Part shown: positions 17,501 through 24,077 of the stretch, piece after piece
How positions within the stretch are numbered: the first letter of the stretch is position 1
Layout of the letters: the number at the start of each line of letters is the position of its first letter
NCBI RefSeq assembly: GCF_018406605.1
Contig: NZ_AP024545.1
Location: 992,001 to 1,056,000, forward strand
DNA: 64,000 bases
Origin: Noviluteimonas caseinilytica
GTDB lineage: Bacteria; Pseudomonadota; Gammaproteobacteria; Xanthomonadales; Xanthomonadaceae
Direction: 5' to 3'
The notes under the pieces: model-generated
What the model was told of the DNA's origin: nothing
What the model saw: only the letters and a program-made list of their open reading frames with translations
The model's database searches: none
Position numbers and translations under genes: made by a program

Positions 17501-17770
17501 AGCGCAAGGACATTAAAGGCCGGTGTTCTAGGCATGGCCGTGGGTGGCGCCGCAAAGGGAGTGGCTGATCGAATGGTGCCGAACAAGAACATTCCCGGCC
17601 TACCCCAGTCCCATCCGCTCGTCAGAGAAGGTCGTGCCATTGCACAGTCCGGCTCCGAAACAAGAGCCGGCCCGATTCGCAACGCGACGGAAGTCGCGAC
17701 AGCTGGGGGCACAGGCGCCGCGGTGACCGGAGCGCAGATTCTTGTGCAGGACAGGAAGGAGCAGAAATGA
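14564..17770 (+). CDS. RHS/YD-repeat core protein with variable C-terminal domain
   Basis: A 1068-residue protein with its own signal peptide (about 1-30, ending APAGAQ). Many YD repeats follow (YDYDAMGRVSRITHP, YDAAGRQVFASYP, YDRHGHLAALTTPKG and others). The RHS-associated core covers about 800-905: RLAYEPFGAVIGKPG, GLVQMQQRSQDKELGRFLTGDE, NRYSYANNNPYRFADPDG. The last ~150 residues are a Gly/Ala-rich, hydrophobic domain unlike known nuclease tips (AIQIVGGIAGALIGGGG, TLIGFGVGTLSTIPGGGALAVG). Base composition becomes more A/T-rich after about 17150, typical of an exchanged tip. The stop overlaps the next start (ATGA). Confidence 0.87.
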   Translation: MRSNALINVTSGRLRLAVFGALALACAPAGAQWATVRERVQQTTYEHNTSAWVLGQVRMRSTHDPVTGGVFGIARTDYEPTTALPVRVYNNVHLQETRTYNADGTPSTISDGRDSAGFDTTTAYADWKRGVPQRITFADGTSRLATVDDAGLIRTVTDETGAKTCYDYDAMGRVSRITHPSETQPGTCDTSAWHATTVTFAPAGQALFGIGADHWMRTEDTGGHRKVTHYDALLRPIVVEDIDVDAMADTHRWTAMRYDAAGRQVFASYPRNLFQTGWVDWDTVTGGTRTTYDAIGRVTRVEQDSELGVLATTTEHLDGFQTRVTAPRGTQTLTRYIAWDQPTTDLPGLITQAGQVTEIRRDAVGKPMRITRRDASGALSVDRTFVYDGEGRLCRTSEPETGNTVTGYDVMGNLAWQATGVTLQANDCDHVVAYYQGRTTTREYDTRGRLRAVALPDGRGNQAWSYWPDGQPHRVTTYNATGNGAPVVNTYAHSARRLLTAETLEHDDGTRWTQSYGYDRHGHLAALTTPKGTALQYAPNALGQPTQVRDTDGATYASDLAYYPNGTLRAFRYGNGIVHAMTQNARQFPARVTHGGGAMDYAYTYDAHANPTHIVDHVRGSTFDRTLAYDSLDRLTEATSCSFGGDCKHRFAYDVLDNLKSWTLAGVKDYAHYHYDPGTNRLANVQNSAGASVVGLGYDAQGNLTNKNGQLYAFDYGNRLRSVHGKEAYRYDAHGRRTQADRAAHGRSVFSMYTQDGQLAHQRDDIRGEDRDYVHLAGSLLATVAHRHSDGAVTTTFQHTDALGSPVAISDAAGNVIERLAYEPFGAVIGKPGHDGVGFAGHVMDGGTGLVQMQQRSQDKELGRFLTGDEASVDFVTGSNFNRYSYANNNPYRFADPDGRFAIQIVGGIAGALIGGGGSYLSGNSTKTVIRDTLIGFGVGTLSTIPGGGALAVGIRSGLASAAGDASSQALENGVKNIDSARTLKAGVLGMAVGGAAKGVADRMVPNKNIPGLPQSHPLVREGRAIAQSGSETRAGPIRNATEVATAGGTGAAVTGAQILVQDRKEQK

Positions 17771-18072
17771 AGCAATTCATCCAAAGCCTTCAGCGGGAGA
17801 ATCCCTGGGAACTCCATGGATTCGTTTTCTCCATTGCTGCCGGAATCTCCTTCGCCAGTCTCAGCTATGCTTTCGTTGCGCTCATGGAATACCCGGACGA
17901 CGTTCCGTTGCGCGATGTCCTGGCTCCGGTAGACGCCGTAGTGTTTTTTCTGGCGCTTGCCATGTGCGCCTTCATTTCGTACGTAGGATCGATGCTCGCA
18001 TCCGTTCTGGTGTTGCGAATGAAGCGAAGCATTCTTGTAAAGGTGAAGTCCGCAACAAATTGGTTTCCGTGA
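17767..18072 (+). CDS. Small membrane protein coupled to the RHS gene (candidate immunity protein)
   Basis: A 101-residue protein with two or three hydrophobic helices: GFVFSIAAGISFASLSYAFVAL at about 18-40, DAVVFFLALAMCAFISYVGSMLASVLVL at about 56-84, then a basic tail. Its ATG overlaps the RHS stop codon. Position and size match immunity genes of polymorphic toxins, and a membrane-embedded immunity protein would fit a membrane-acting RHS tip. I do not recognise the family; the role is inferred from position only. Confidence 0.6.
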   Translation: MKQFIQSLQRENPWELHGFVFSIAAGISFASLSYAFVALMEYPDDVPLRDVLAPVDAVVFFLALAMCAFISYVGSMLASVLVLRMKRSILVKVKSATNWFP

Positions 18073-18440
18073 AAACAGCGGCAGCTTCCACGCTCATTCT
18101 GGTCAATGTCCAGACAATTTCTACGTTCGTGAATGCAGCCCGAGGGCAGACCGATTCCCTTGCGGGTCTACGGCGACGGCGCCGATCTGCATCCGGGCAG
18201 CAACCGATTCTCAAGCTGCGCCTCGCTCCCTACTCATGAAGTGAGGTGCTTTACGCCGACTGGGCTCGTATTCGATGTGCTTTCGCAACCGTCGAGTGCC
18301 ATCCCGACGGCTTTGTCTTCGATCAATTCGTGAGCCTCGCAGGGACAAGCACCCGCCGCCACTTCTGCGAAATACAACAATGCACTTGGGGACAAGGCTG
18401 GCGCCATCGTTCCGCCTGATCGCTGCTGATCGGAGTCGCT
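18073..18440. other. A/T-richer spacer with no confident gene; likely cassette debris
   Basis: Short frames are open here (for example 18133-18333 on + and 18234-18479 on -), but none has a ribosome site, family signature or good codon use. The stretch 18241-18340 recurs in diverged form at 18862-18961. The region separates two immunity-like genes and looks like what remains of a former RHS tip module. Confidence 0.4.
18241..18340 (+). repeat. Diverged repeat, copy A
   Basis: Begins GTGAGGTGCTTTACGCC and ends with a 33-bp block (18304-18336) that matches copy B at 29 of 33 positions. The distance between the two matching ends is 63 bp here and 67 bp in copy B. On + it can read HPDGFVFDQFVS; on - AHELIEDKAVG. 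Confidence 0.45.
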
Positions 18441-18797
18441 ATGAAAGTGAACGACTACTTCGAATTTGATGACGAGCACCCGATTCCAAACCTGGACGTC
18501 GTTGACATCAACACAGTCAAGACGAACGGCGGATCCGATCTTTTCGTTATTGTTGCGACGCCACTCGCGGATGATCCTCGATCACTGAAGCGCTTGCTAC
18601 GCAAGATTGAGCGCTATCTGGAGTTTTTGAACTCCGAAGAATTCTTGGCGCAGAGTGGCCCCCCCACAACAGCAAATACCAACATCATTGTGAAACTGCA
18701 TCCAGAGTCCAGCAGAGCTGCATTCGAGCTCGTTGAAAGAAGCCGCGAGCGGGTCATCAGCAACAATGCAAACTTGGTGATTGACATGCAGGTTTGA
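18441..18797 (+). CDS. DUF6572-like protein, orphan immunity candidate
   Basis: A 118-residue acidic protein. NLDVVDINTV, then LFVIVATPLADDPRSLKRLLRKIERYLEFLNSEEFL and a closing beta strand (NANLVIDMQV) resemble the DUF6572 layout: a short strand pair, a helix with KIxxYLxFxxS, and strand-helix-strand. DUF6572 proteins are often immunity-like companions of polymorphic toxins. The ATG follows GGAGTCGCT, which contains a GGAG ribosome site. It lies between the two diverged repeats in the A/T-richer tract, and no toxin gene stands directly before it. Confidence 0.6.
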   Translation: MKVNDYFEFDDEHPIPNLDVVDINTVKTNGGSDLFVIVATPLADDPRSLKRLLRKIERYLEFLNSEEFLAQSGPPTTANTNIIVKLHPESSRAAFELVERSRERVISNNANLVIDMQV

Positions 18798-18861
18798 GCT
18801 GAACGTCGTGAACCCGGCGCTCCGGTGCGCAAAAGAAAATCGTATGCACACACCGCTCGAA

Positions 18862-18961
18862 GCGAGGTGCGTTGCGCCCTCGGGATGGGTACTCGATCGG
18901 CTGGCCAACGAATTTGCCCCGTGCCCGCCGGACGGCTTTGTTTTCGATTGATTCGTGAGCC
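18862..18961 (+). repeat. Diverged repeat, copy B
   Basis: Second copy of the element at 18241-18340, starting GCGAGGTGCGTTGCGCC, with the shared 33-bp block at 18929-18961. Relative to copy A the + frame reading DGFVFD is broken by a TGA. The 220-bp gap around it (18798-19017) holds no other recognisable gene. Confidence 0.45.
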
Positions 18962-19017
18962 GAAGAAATAGACTCTGTCGTTGCAGCCCAACAATCTCTC
19001 AATTCGTAAGCCCCGAT

Positions 19018-19386
19018 ATGTCTTTCGGTGAACTAGCTGCACTTATCTCCATCGGCTATGTCTGCGGAGTGTCCGTTATTGGCGGATTCGTCCTGTCTGC
19101 GGTGAGCCAGTTCTACGTGGCAGGCAAACACCGAGTTCGTGAAGTCCTTTGGATCGGGGCCATGATTGTCACCATCTCCACGACTACGTTGGCGCCTGTT
19201 TTTGCCATGGGAATTCTAGTGTTCGGCGACGATCCGAATGGCCCTGGGTTCTATCCTCGAATGGTTACGTTCGTCGCCGCGCTTCTCGCCGGCTTCGGTT
19301 TTGCGTTCGGAGCCGCGGTTCTCTACAACAAAGCGATTCGCTCATACCAGCCTCAGTCGAAGGTCGCAAAAAGCAACGACCCTTGA
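19018..19386 (+). CDS. Three-helix membrane protein, orphan immunity candidate
   Basis: A 122-residue protein with three hydrophobic segments: about 5-30 (LAALISIGYVCGVSVIGGFVLSAV), 42-68 (LWIGAMIVTISTTTLAPVFAMGILVFG) and 84-105 (VTFVAALLAGFGFAFGAAVLYN). A short polar tail follows. No family recognised. The ATG at 19018 is chosen because the longer frame runs into the repeat. Like the membrane protein at 17767 it could protect against a membrane-targeting RHS tip, but this rests only on context. Confidence 0.55.
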   Translation: MSFGELAALISIGYVCGVSVIGGFVLSAVSQFYVAGKHRVREVLWIGAMIVTISTTTLAPVFAMGILVFGDDPNGPGFYPRMVTFVAALLAGFGFAFGAAVLYNKAIRSYQPQSKVAKSNDP

Positions 19387-19450
19387 GCGTTTTGGCCTAT
19401 GTGGCGAGCTCTTTGCAGTGAACTAGGCAACACGCGAGTTGGAATCGAAC

Positions 19451-19918
19451 ATGGAAATGCTGACCTATCCCCACGCTGGAAAAGTTCTTTCGAAACTGCT
19501 CGTTGGCTCGCAGCTTGACTCGATTCGCGTGTACAGCCTGCTGGTTGAGCTCTCATTCTTCCGCCCCGACGAGCCGCCGGCCGGTACTCCCAAGATGATC
19601 TGGGTTGTCGCTTCTGGCGAGATCGAAGTGTCATGTGCAATGCCGGATAGCCCTGTGGATTTCTTCGAACGCAGATCCAGAGCAATCGCAAGTCTCTATA
19701 ACTGCATGGGTCAGTTCGTAGAGGCCGTGCGACCTGAAGAGCACAAGCTCTCTATTTCCGTTGGCGCCGTATCAATCACGCTGTCGCCTGACAACAAGGA
19801 CGTCGATGCTGAGTTCTGGGCGCTCATGGACGACTCTCCAGACGTGACTTCCAATCATGAGTGGCTGATTGCAGGACTGTCTTCGGGCATTACGCTGATC
19901 GAGCCCAGGACACTATGA
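19451..19918 (+). CDS. Hypothetical cytoplasmic protein, orphan immunity candidate
   Basis: A 155-residue acidic protein without signal or membrane segment. Features are LLVELSFF, a central MIWVVASGEIEVSCAMPDSP strand pair, a helix FFERRSRAIASLYNCMGQFVEAV and strands KLSISVGAVSITLSPDNKDVD. The fold looks like a small alpha/beta immunity protein but I do not recognise it. An in-frame TTG at 19439 is an alternative start. It converges with the NrdJb gene, 37 bp away, and ends the A/T-richer tract. Confidence 0.55.
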   Translation: MEMLTYPHAGKVLSKLLVGSQLDSIRVYSLLVELSFFRPDEPPAGTPKMIWVVASGEIEVSCAMPDSPVDFFERRSRAIASLYNCMGQFVEAVRPEEHKLSISVGAVSITLSPDNKDVDAEFWALMDDSPDVTSNHEWLIAGLSSGITLIEPRTL

Positions 19919-19955
19919 AAGGACACGTCTGCTTTGCGTCACCGATTCCATGGGC

Positions 19956-20735
19956 TTATCCGCACTTGCTATACCCACAATTCAAGCAAGTAGCACACCC
20001 ATCCATGATCACCACGGCTTTCGTCGAGCACTTGTGGCACATCGTCGCGCTAGGCGGAAAACTCGCGCCATCGCCGGTCACTTCGATCACTTCTTCCGTA
20101 CGCGCATCGGCCCCGTTGGCGGCGCCGAAGCTCACGTCACTGTTTTTTTTTGAGCGCTGCTCGTACGCCGCACGCTTCTCTGCAATCAACGCCCGCTGCG
20201 CCGGCGACATGTCGGGATCGTGGATCAGCCCGATCGACTTCATGTGGTCTTCGACGATCGCGCCCAGCTCGGCCACCAGGCTCGGCATGTACACGCCGCC
20301 CGCCTTGAAGTAACCGCCGCGGGGATCGAACACGGCCTTCATTTCTTCGACCAGGAACGTCACGTCGCCGCCCTTGCGGAACACGGCGGACATGATGCGC
20401 GTCAGCGCGACGATCCACTGGAAGTGCTCCATCGACTTGGAGTTGATGAAGATCTCGAACGGGCGACGCAGTTCGTGCTCGGTGCCGGCGTTGAGCACGA
20501 TGTCGTTGAGGGTCACGTACATCGCGTGCTCGACGAGCGGCGACTTGATCTTGTACGTCGAACCGATGAGGACCTCGGGACGCTCGATGCGCTCGTGCAT
20601 CTGGATGACGTCGGCGGTCGGCAGTTCGGCTTCCAGCGTCGCGCGTGCGACGGCTTCGGCTTTCGCTTCGCGTGCCTTGTCTTCCGGAGTGACGACGGCG
20701 TAGCCCTTGATCTTCTTGTCGATTTTGACGGCCAT
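19956..20735 (-). CDS. Class II ribonucleotide reductase, small C-terminal part (NrdJb)
   Basis: A 259-residue protein corresponding to the C-terminal portion of split B12-dependent ribonucleotide reductases. It starts MAVKIDKKIKGYAVV and has a TSCPD-type domain (LNDIVLNAGTEHELRRPFEIFINSKSMEHFQWIVALTRIMSAVFRKGGD). Paired cysteines CHKC and CATCLNCGYSKCG close the protein, a metal or redox site as in NrdJb of Pseudomonas. The catalytic part is encoded separately at 21427-23577. A run of nine A residues on the coding strand (20143-20151) encodes Lys-Lys near residue 196 and is a possible slippage site. Confidence 0.88.
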   Translation of the reverse strand: MAVKIDKKIKGYAVVTPEDKAREAKAEAVARATLEAELPTADVIQMHERIERPEVLIGSTYKIKSPLVEHAMYVTLNDIVLNAGTEHELRRPFEIFINSKSMEHFQWIVALTRIMSAVFRKGGDVTFLVEEMKAVFDPRGGYFKAGGVYMPSLVAELGAIVEDHMKSIGLIHDPDMSPAQRALIAEKRAAYEQRSKKNSDVSFGAANGADARTEEVIEVTGDGASFPPSATMCHKCSTKAVVIMDGCATCLNCGYSKCG

Positions 20736-20761
20736 GGGAATTCTCTAAGGTGTGTCGAAAT

Positions 20762-20787
20762 CCCCTCCCGCGTTTTCGCGGGAGGGG
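20762..20787 (-). terminator. Strong GC hairpin between the H1-like gene and NrdJb
   Basis: An 11-bp perfect stem (CCCCTCCCGCG / CGCGGGAGGGG) with a four-base loop lies in the 61-bp gap. On the leftward transcript only ATTTCG follows, so it is a weak terminator, attenuator or mRNA-stabilising stem rather than a full stop. It could lower NrdJb relative to H1 output. Confidence 0.5.
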
Positions 20788-20796
20788 TGGTGTTGC

Positions 20797-21345
20797 TTAC
20801 TTCGCCGCCTTGCGGGCGGTCTTGCGGGCGCCGGTCTTGCGCGCCGTGGTCTTGCGACCGGTCTTCTTGGCAGCGCGCTTCACGGCCGTCTTCTTGGCGG
20901 CGACCTTGCGGCCCACCTTCTTGACGGCGCGCTTCACGGCGGTCTTCTTGGCGGCGACCTTGCGGCCGACCTTCTTGACCGTGCGCTTCGTCGCGGCCTT
21001 CTTCGCGGCGACCTTGCGGCCGGCCTTCTTGACCGTGCGCTTGGCGGCAGCCTTCTTGCCGGCGACCTTCTTGGTGGCTTTCTTGCCCGCGCGCTTGGCG
21101 GCGGCCTTCTTGCCGGCCACCTTGCGCTTCAGGGTTGCGGCTTCCTTCTTGGCGGCGGCGGAAGCGGAAGCGAGCTTCTTCTTCGCGGTGCCCACTGCCT
21201 TCTTCGCAGCCTTGGTCGCTTTCTTCGCGGTCTTCTTCGCGCCGGTGACTGCCTTGCCCGCGCGCTTGGCGACGGACTTGGCGGTCTCGACCACGGTGTC
21301 GGCGGCGTTGGAGAGGGTCGCGGTGACCCCGTTGCCATTGCTCAT
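20797..21345 (-). CDS. Histone H1-like Lys/Ala-rich nucleoid protein
   Basis: A 182-residue, very basic protein of near-repeats of the form KKxGRKVAAKKxAxKRxVKK running from about residue 25 to the end. The first 20 residues (MSNGNGVTATLSNAADTVVE) are neutral. Such proteins resemble the C-terminal tail of eukaryotic histone H1 and bind DNA without sequence preference. GAGGA precedes the ATG at 21345. The gene sits between the two halves of the class II ribonucleotide reductase, on the same strand, so it may share their control. Repeat number is likely to vary between strains. Confidence 0.9.
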   Translation of the reverse strand: MSNGNGVTATLSNAADTVVETAKSVAKRAGKAVTGAKKTAKKATKAAKKAVGTAKKKLASASAAAKKEAATLKRKVAGKKAAAKRAGKKATKKVAGKKAAAKRTVKKAGRKVAAKKAATKRTVKKVGRKVAAKKTAVKRAVKKVGRKVAAKKTAVKRAAKKTGRKTTARKTGARKTARKAAK

Positions 21346-21426
21346 TTTGATTCCTCGTTGGGATGGCCTGTGGAACAACGCGATCCTATACCCGTCACGT
21401 GCGTGAACAAGTAGTCGAGACGAGTT

Positions 21427-23577
21427 TCAGAACTTCCCGTAGTAACCCTCTTTGAGCGCGTCGAACAGGTTGGCGGCGGAGTGCATCTCGCCGTCGTACT
21501 CGATCTGCTCGTTGCCCTTGACCTCCAGCACCGTGCCGTCTTCCAGCTCGAAGCGGTAGGTCGTGTTCTCCAGGTCCGCCTCTTTCACCAGCACGCCCTG
21601 GAAGGCGGCGGGGTTGAAGCGGAACGTGGTGCAGCCCTTCAAGCCCTGCTCGTGGGCGTAGCGGTAGATGTCCTTGAAGTCCTCGTACGGGTAGTCCGTG
21701 GGGACGTTCGCGGTCTTGGAAATCGAGGAGTCCACCCACTTCTGGGCGGCGGCCTGGACGTCCACGTGTTCCTTCGGCGAGATGTCGTCGGCGGAGATGA
21801 AGTAGTCCGGCAGGCGGCCCTCGGCGTCTTCGGCGAAGGGCATGGCCTTCTGGTTCACCAGCTCGCGGTAGGCCAGCAGCTCGTACGAGAAGACGTCCAC
21901 CTTCTCCTTGGTCTTCTTGCCTTCGCGGATCACGTTGCGGCTGTAGTGGTGCGCGAACGAGGGCTCGATGCCGTTGGAGGCGTTGTTGGCCAGCGACAGC
22001 GAGATGGTGCCGGTGGGCGCGATCGAGGAGTGGTGGGTGAAGCGCGCGCCGACTTCGGCCAGCTCTTCCACCAGTTCCGGGGCGACCTCGGCCACGCGCT
22101 GCATGTAGCGCGAGTACTTGGCGTGCAGCATCTTGCCTTCGATTTCCTGGCCGATCTTCCAGCCGTCCTTCACCATCTCCGGGCGCTTGCGCAGCATCTC
22201 GGCGGTGACGGGGAAGCGCTCTTCCATGATCGGGGCGGCGCCCTTTTCCTTGGCGAGCGTCAGGCCCGTTTCCCAGCCGGCCACGGCCATGTCGCGGGCG
22301 ATGCGCTCGGTGAACTCGCAGGATTCCTTGCTGCCGTACTTCATGCGCAGCATCGTCACCGTGCTGCCCAGGCCCAGGAAGCCCATGCCGTGGCGGCGCT
22401 TGCGCATGATCTCGTCGCGCTGCTGCTGCAGCGGCAGGCCGTTCACTTCGACCACGTTGTCGAGCATGCGGGTGAACACGCGCACGACTTCCTTGTATTC
22501 CTCCCAGTCGAAGGAGGCTTCGTCGGTGAACGGCTTGCGGACGAACTTGGTGAGGTTGACCGAGCCCAGCAGGCACGCGCCGTACGGCGGCAGCGGCTGC
22601 TCGCCGCACGGGTTGGTGGCGCGGATCGTCTCGCACCACCAGTTGTTGTTCATCTCGTTGACGCGGTCGATCAGGATGAAGCCCGGCTCGGCGTAGTCGT
22701 AGGTGGAGACCATGATCATGTCCCACAGGTGCCGCGCGCGGATGTGGCCGTAGATCTTGCAGGCCACCAGGCCGTCTTCGCGCGAGACGTAGTTCTTGTG
22801 GGTCGGCCATTCGCGCCAGACCACTTGTTCCGGGTTATCGAGCTCGACGTCGCCCTGTTCCTTCGCGTTGACCGGGAACACGAGCGGCCAGTCGCTGTCG
22901 TCGGCCACCGCTTCCATGAAGCCGTCGGTGATCAGCAGCGAGAGGTTGAACTGGCGCAGGCGGCCGTCTTCGCGCTTGGCGCGGATGAAGTCCTTCACGT
23001 CCGGGTGCGAGACGTCGAACGTGCCCATCTGCGCGCCGCGGCGACCGCCGGCGGACGAGACGGTGAAACACATCTTGTCGTAGATATCCATGAAGGACAT
23101 CGGGCCCGACGTGTACGCGCCGGCGCCGGCGACGAACGCGCCGCGCGGGCGGAGCGTCGAGAATTCATAGCCGATGCCGCAGCCGGCCTTCAGCGTCAGG
23201 CCCGCTTCGTGGACCTTGTCGAGGATGCCGTCCATCGAGTCTTCGATGGTGCCGGACACGGTGCAGTTGATCGTGGACGTGGCGGGCTTGTGTTCGAGCG
23301 CGCCGGCGTTGGACGTGATGCGGCCAGCCGGGATCGCCCCGCGGCGCAGCGCCCACACGAAACGCTCGTACCAGTACTTCTGCTTCTCGGCGGAGGTCTC
23401 GGCATCGGCCAGGGCGCGGGCCACGCGCTGGTAGGTGCCGTCGATGTCGGCATCGATCGCCGCGCCGGACTTCGTCTTGAGGCGGTACTTCTTGTCCCAG
23501 ATATCGGCCGAGGCCGGCTGCATCGGGATCTCTTGTTCTGCGTCCATCTTCACCGCCTCGAGGCGCACCGTGCTCAT
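21427..23577 (-). CDS. nrdJ: Adenosylcobalamin-dependent ribonucleotide reductase, catalytic part (NrdJa)
   Basis: A 716-residue class II enzyme that makes deoxyribonucleotides using coenzyme B12, independent of oxygen. Visible are substrate-loop STINCTVSG (Cys near 103), LTLKAGCGIGYEFS, the radical-site motif NPCGEQPLPPYGACLLGSVNL (near 320), GMGFLGLGSTV and APTGTISLSLANNASNGIEPSF. It ends without the C-terminal cysteine domain, which is encoded by the NrdJb gene. GGAGATGGAGC precedes the ATG at 23577. Two NrdR-box-like sites lie about 200 bp upstream. Confidence 0.93.
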   Translation of the reverse strand: MSTVRLEAVKMDAEQEIPMQPASADIWDKKYRLKTKSGAAIDADIDGTYQRVARALADAETSAEKQKYWYERFVWALRRGAIPAGRITSNAGALEHKPATSTINCTVSGTIEDSMDGILDKVHEAGLTLKAGCGIGYEFSTLRPRGAFVAGAGAYTSGPMSFMDIYDKMCFTVSSAGGRRGAQMGTFDVSHPDVKDFIRAKREDGRLRQFNLSLLITDGFMEAVADDSDWPLVFPVNAKEQGDVELDNPEQVVWREWPTHKNYVSREDGLVACKIYGHIRARHLWDMIMVSTYDYAEPGFILIDRVNEMNNNWWCETIRATNPCGEQPLPPYGACLLGSVNLTKFVRKPFTDEASFDWEEYKEVVRVFTRMLDNVVEVNGLPLQQQRDEIMRKRRHGMGFLGLGSTVTMLRMKYGSKESCEFTERIARDMAVAGWETGLTLAKEKGAAPIMEERFPVTAEMLRKRPEMVKDGWKIGQEIEGKMLHAKYSRYMQRVAEVAPELVEELAEVGARFTHHSSIAPTGTISLSLANNASNGIEPSFAHHYSRNVIREGKKTKEKVDVFSYELLAYRELVNQKAMPFAEDAEGRLPDYFISADDISPKEHVDVQAAAQKWVDSSISKTANVPTDYPYEDFKDIYRYAHEQGLKGCTTFRFNPAAFQGVLVKEADLENTTYRFELEDGTVLEVKGNEQIEYDGEMHSAANLFDALKEGYYGKF

Positions 23578-23778
23578 GCTGCTCCATCTCCTCGTCGTAG
23601 CCGGGTCGTGCCCGGTTCTTGTCGTTGTTCGGTCGCCATCCGGTTCCACGGAACGAAGCGGGAAACGCCCGGGCGGGCGTGCTTCCTGCTGCCTTCGATT
23701 GCCGGATTTTCCCCTGCCGGAACCGTGATTGCGGTCCCATCGGCCTCTTCGGTTGCTTCCCGCTGTAAACGGCGTGGA

Positions 23779-23794
23779 ACACAACCTTTGGGGC
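23779..23794 (-). promoter_or_regulatory. NrdR box, imperfect copy
   Basis: ACACAACCTTTGGGGC fits the NrdR consensus acaCwAtATaTwGtgt at the core C, A, T, T and G positions but is degenerate in the centre. Its midpoint is exactly 31 bp, three helical turns, from the perfect box, the spacing typical of NrdR box pairs. Confidence 0.55.
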
Positions 23795-23809
23795 CTTCCC
23801 CATTCACCA

Positions 23810-23825
23810 CCACAACATGTTGTGG
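23810..23825 (-). promoter_or_regulatory. NrdR box, perfect 16-bp palindrome
   Basis: CCACAACATGTTGTGG is a perfect palindrome matching all strongly conserved NrdR positions (C4, A6, A8, T9, T11, G13). It lies 233 bp upstream of nrdJ. NrdR is the ATP/dATP-sensing repressor of ribonucleotide reductase genes. Confidence 0.75.
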
Positions 23826-23948
23826 CGAATGGAAGGCGAAACTACGCCCGCCCCGGAGCACTGTCAACGGGCTTGCGCGAAGCGGCCGCGCCGTGCCGAC
23901 GAGGGGCGAGGGGCTGCAGAAACGGCATTGCGCGAGCGCACAGGACAC

Positions 23949-23976
23949 GAACTTGCGGCCTTTGCGAAAGTCACTG
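23949..23976 (+). promoter_or_regulatory. Possible sigma-E-type promoter for degP
   Basis: GAACTT, 16 bases, then TCACTG resembles the envelope-stress consensus GGAACTT-N16-TCNNA, about 100 bp upstream of degP. The -35 is good and the -10 is weak. Confidence 0.35.
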
Positions 23977-24077
23977 GTTCGCGCGCTCCGGGCCTTGATC
24001 CGGTTGCGCCAAGGCGCGATTTCACATCGCATAGTCACGCCCCTATTTAATTCGCTAACGCCGGGACAACGAACACG

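Larger units (their letters stand above)
23578..24077. other. Divergent regulatory gap between nrdJ and degP
   Basis: Five hundred bases without a credible gene; the short open frames on + (23729-23998, 23817-24050) lack ribosome sites and typical codon use. It holds the two NrdR-like boxes, the promoters for both neighbours and a possible sigma-E-type promoter. I looked for a cobalamin riboswitch core and did not find one. Confidence 0.6.

Noticed and set aside
18133..18333. Possible Hint/intein-like remnant (EVRCFTPTGLVFDVL)
   Set aside because: The Cys-Phe-Thr pattern is short, lacks the downstream blocks of a Hint domain, and the frame has no ribosome site.
20797..21345. Lys/Ala repeats as a low-complexity artefact rather than a gene
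   Set aside because: There is a good ribosome site, one clean frame and the known H1-like composition, so it was kept as a gene.
23729..23998. Small open frame in the nrdJ-degP gap
   Set aside because: It overlaps the NrdR boxes, has no ribosome site and no recognisable protein features.
23578..24077. Cobalamin riboswitch for the B12-dependent reductase
   Set aside because: I looked for a B12-box-like core and the flanking paired elements and saw none; control by NrdR fits better.
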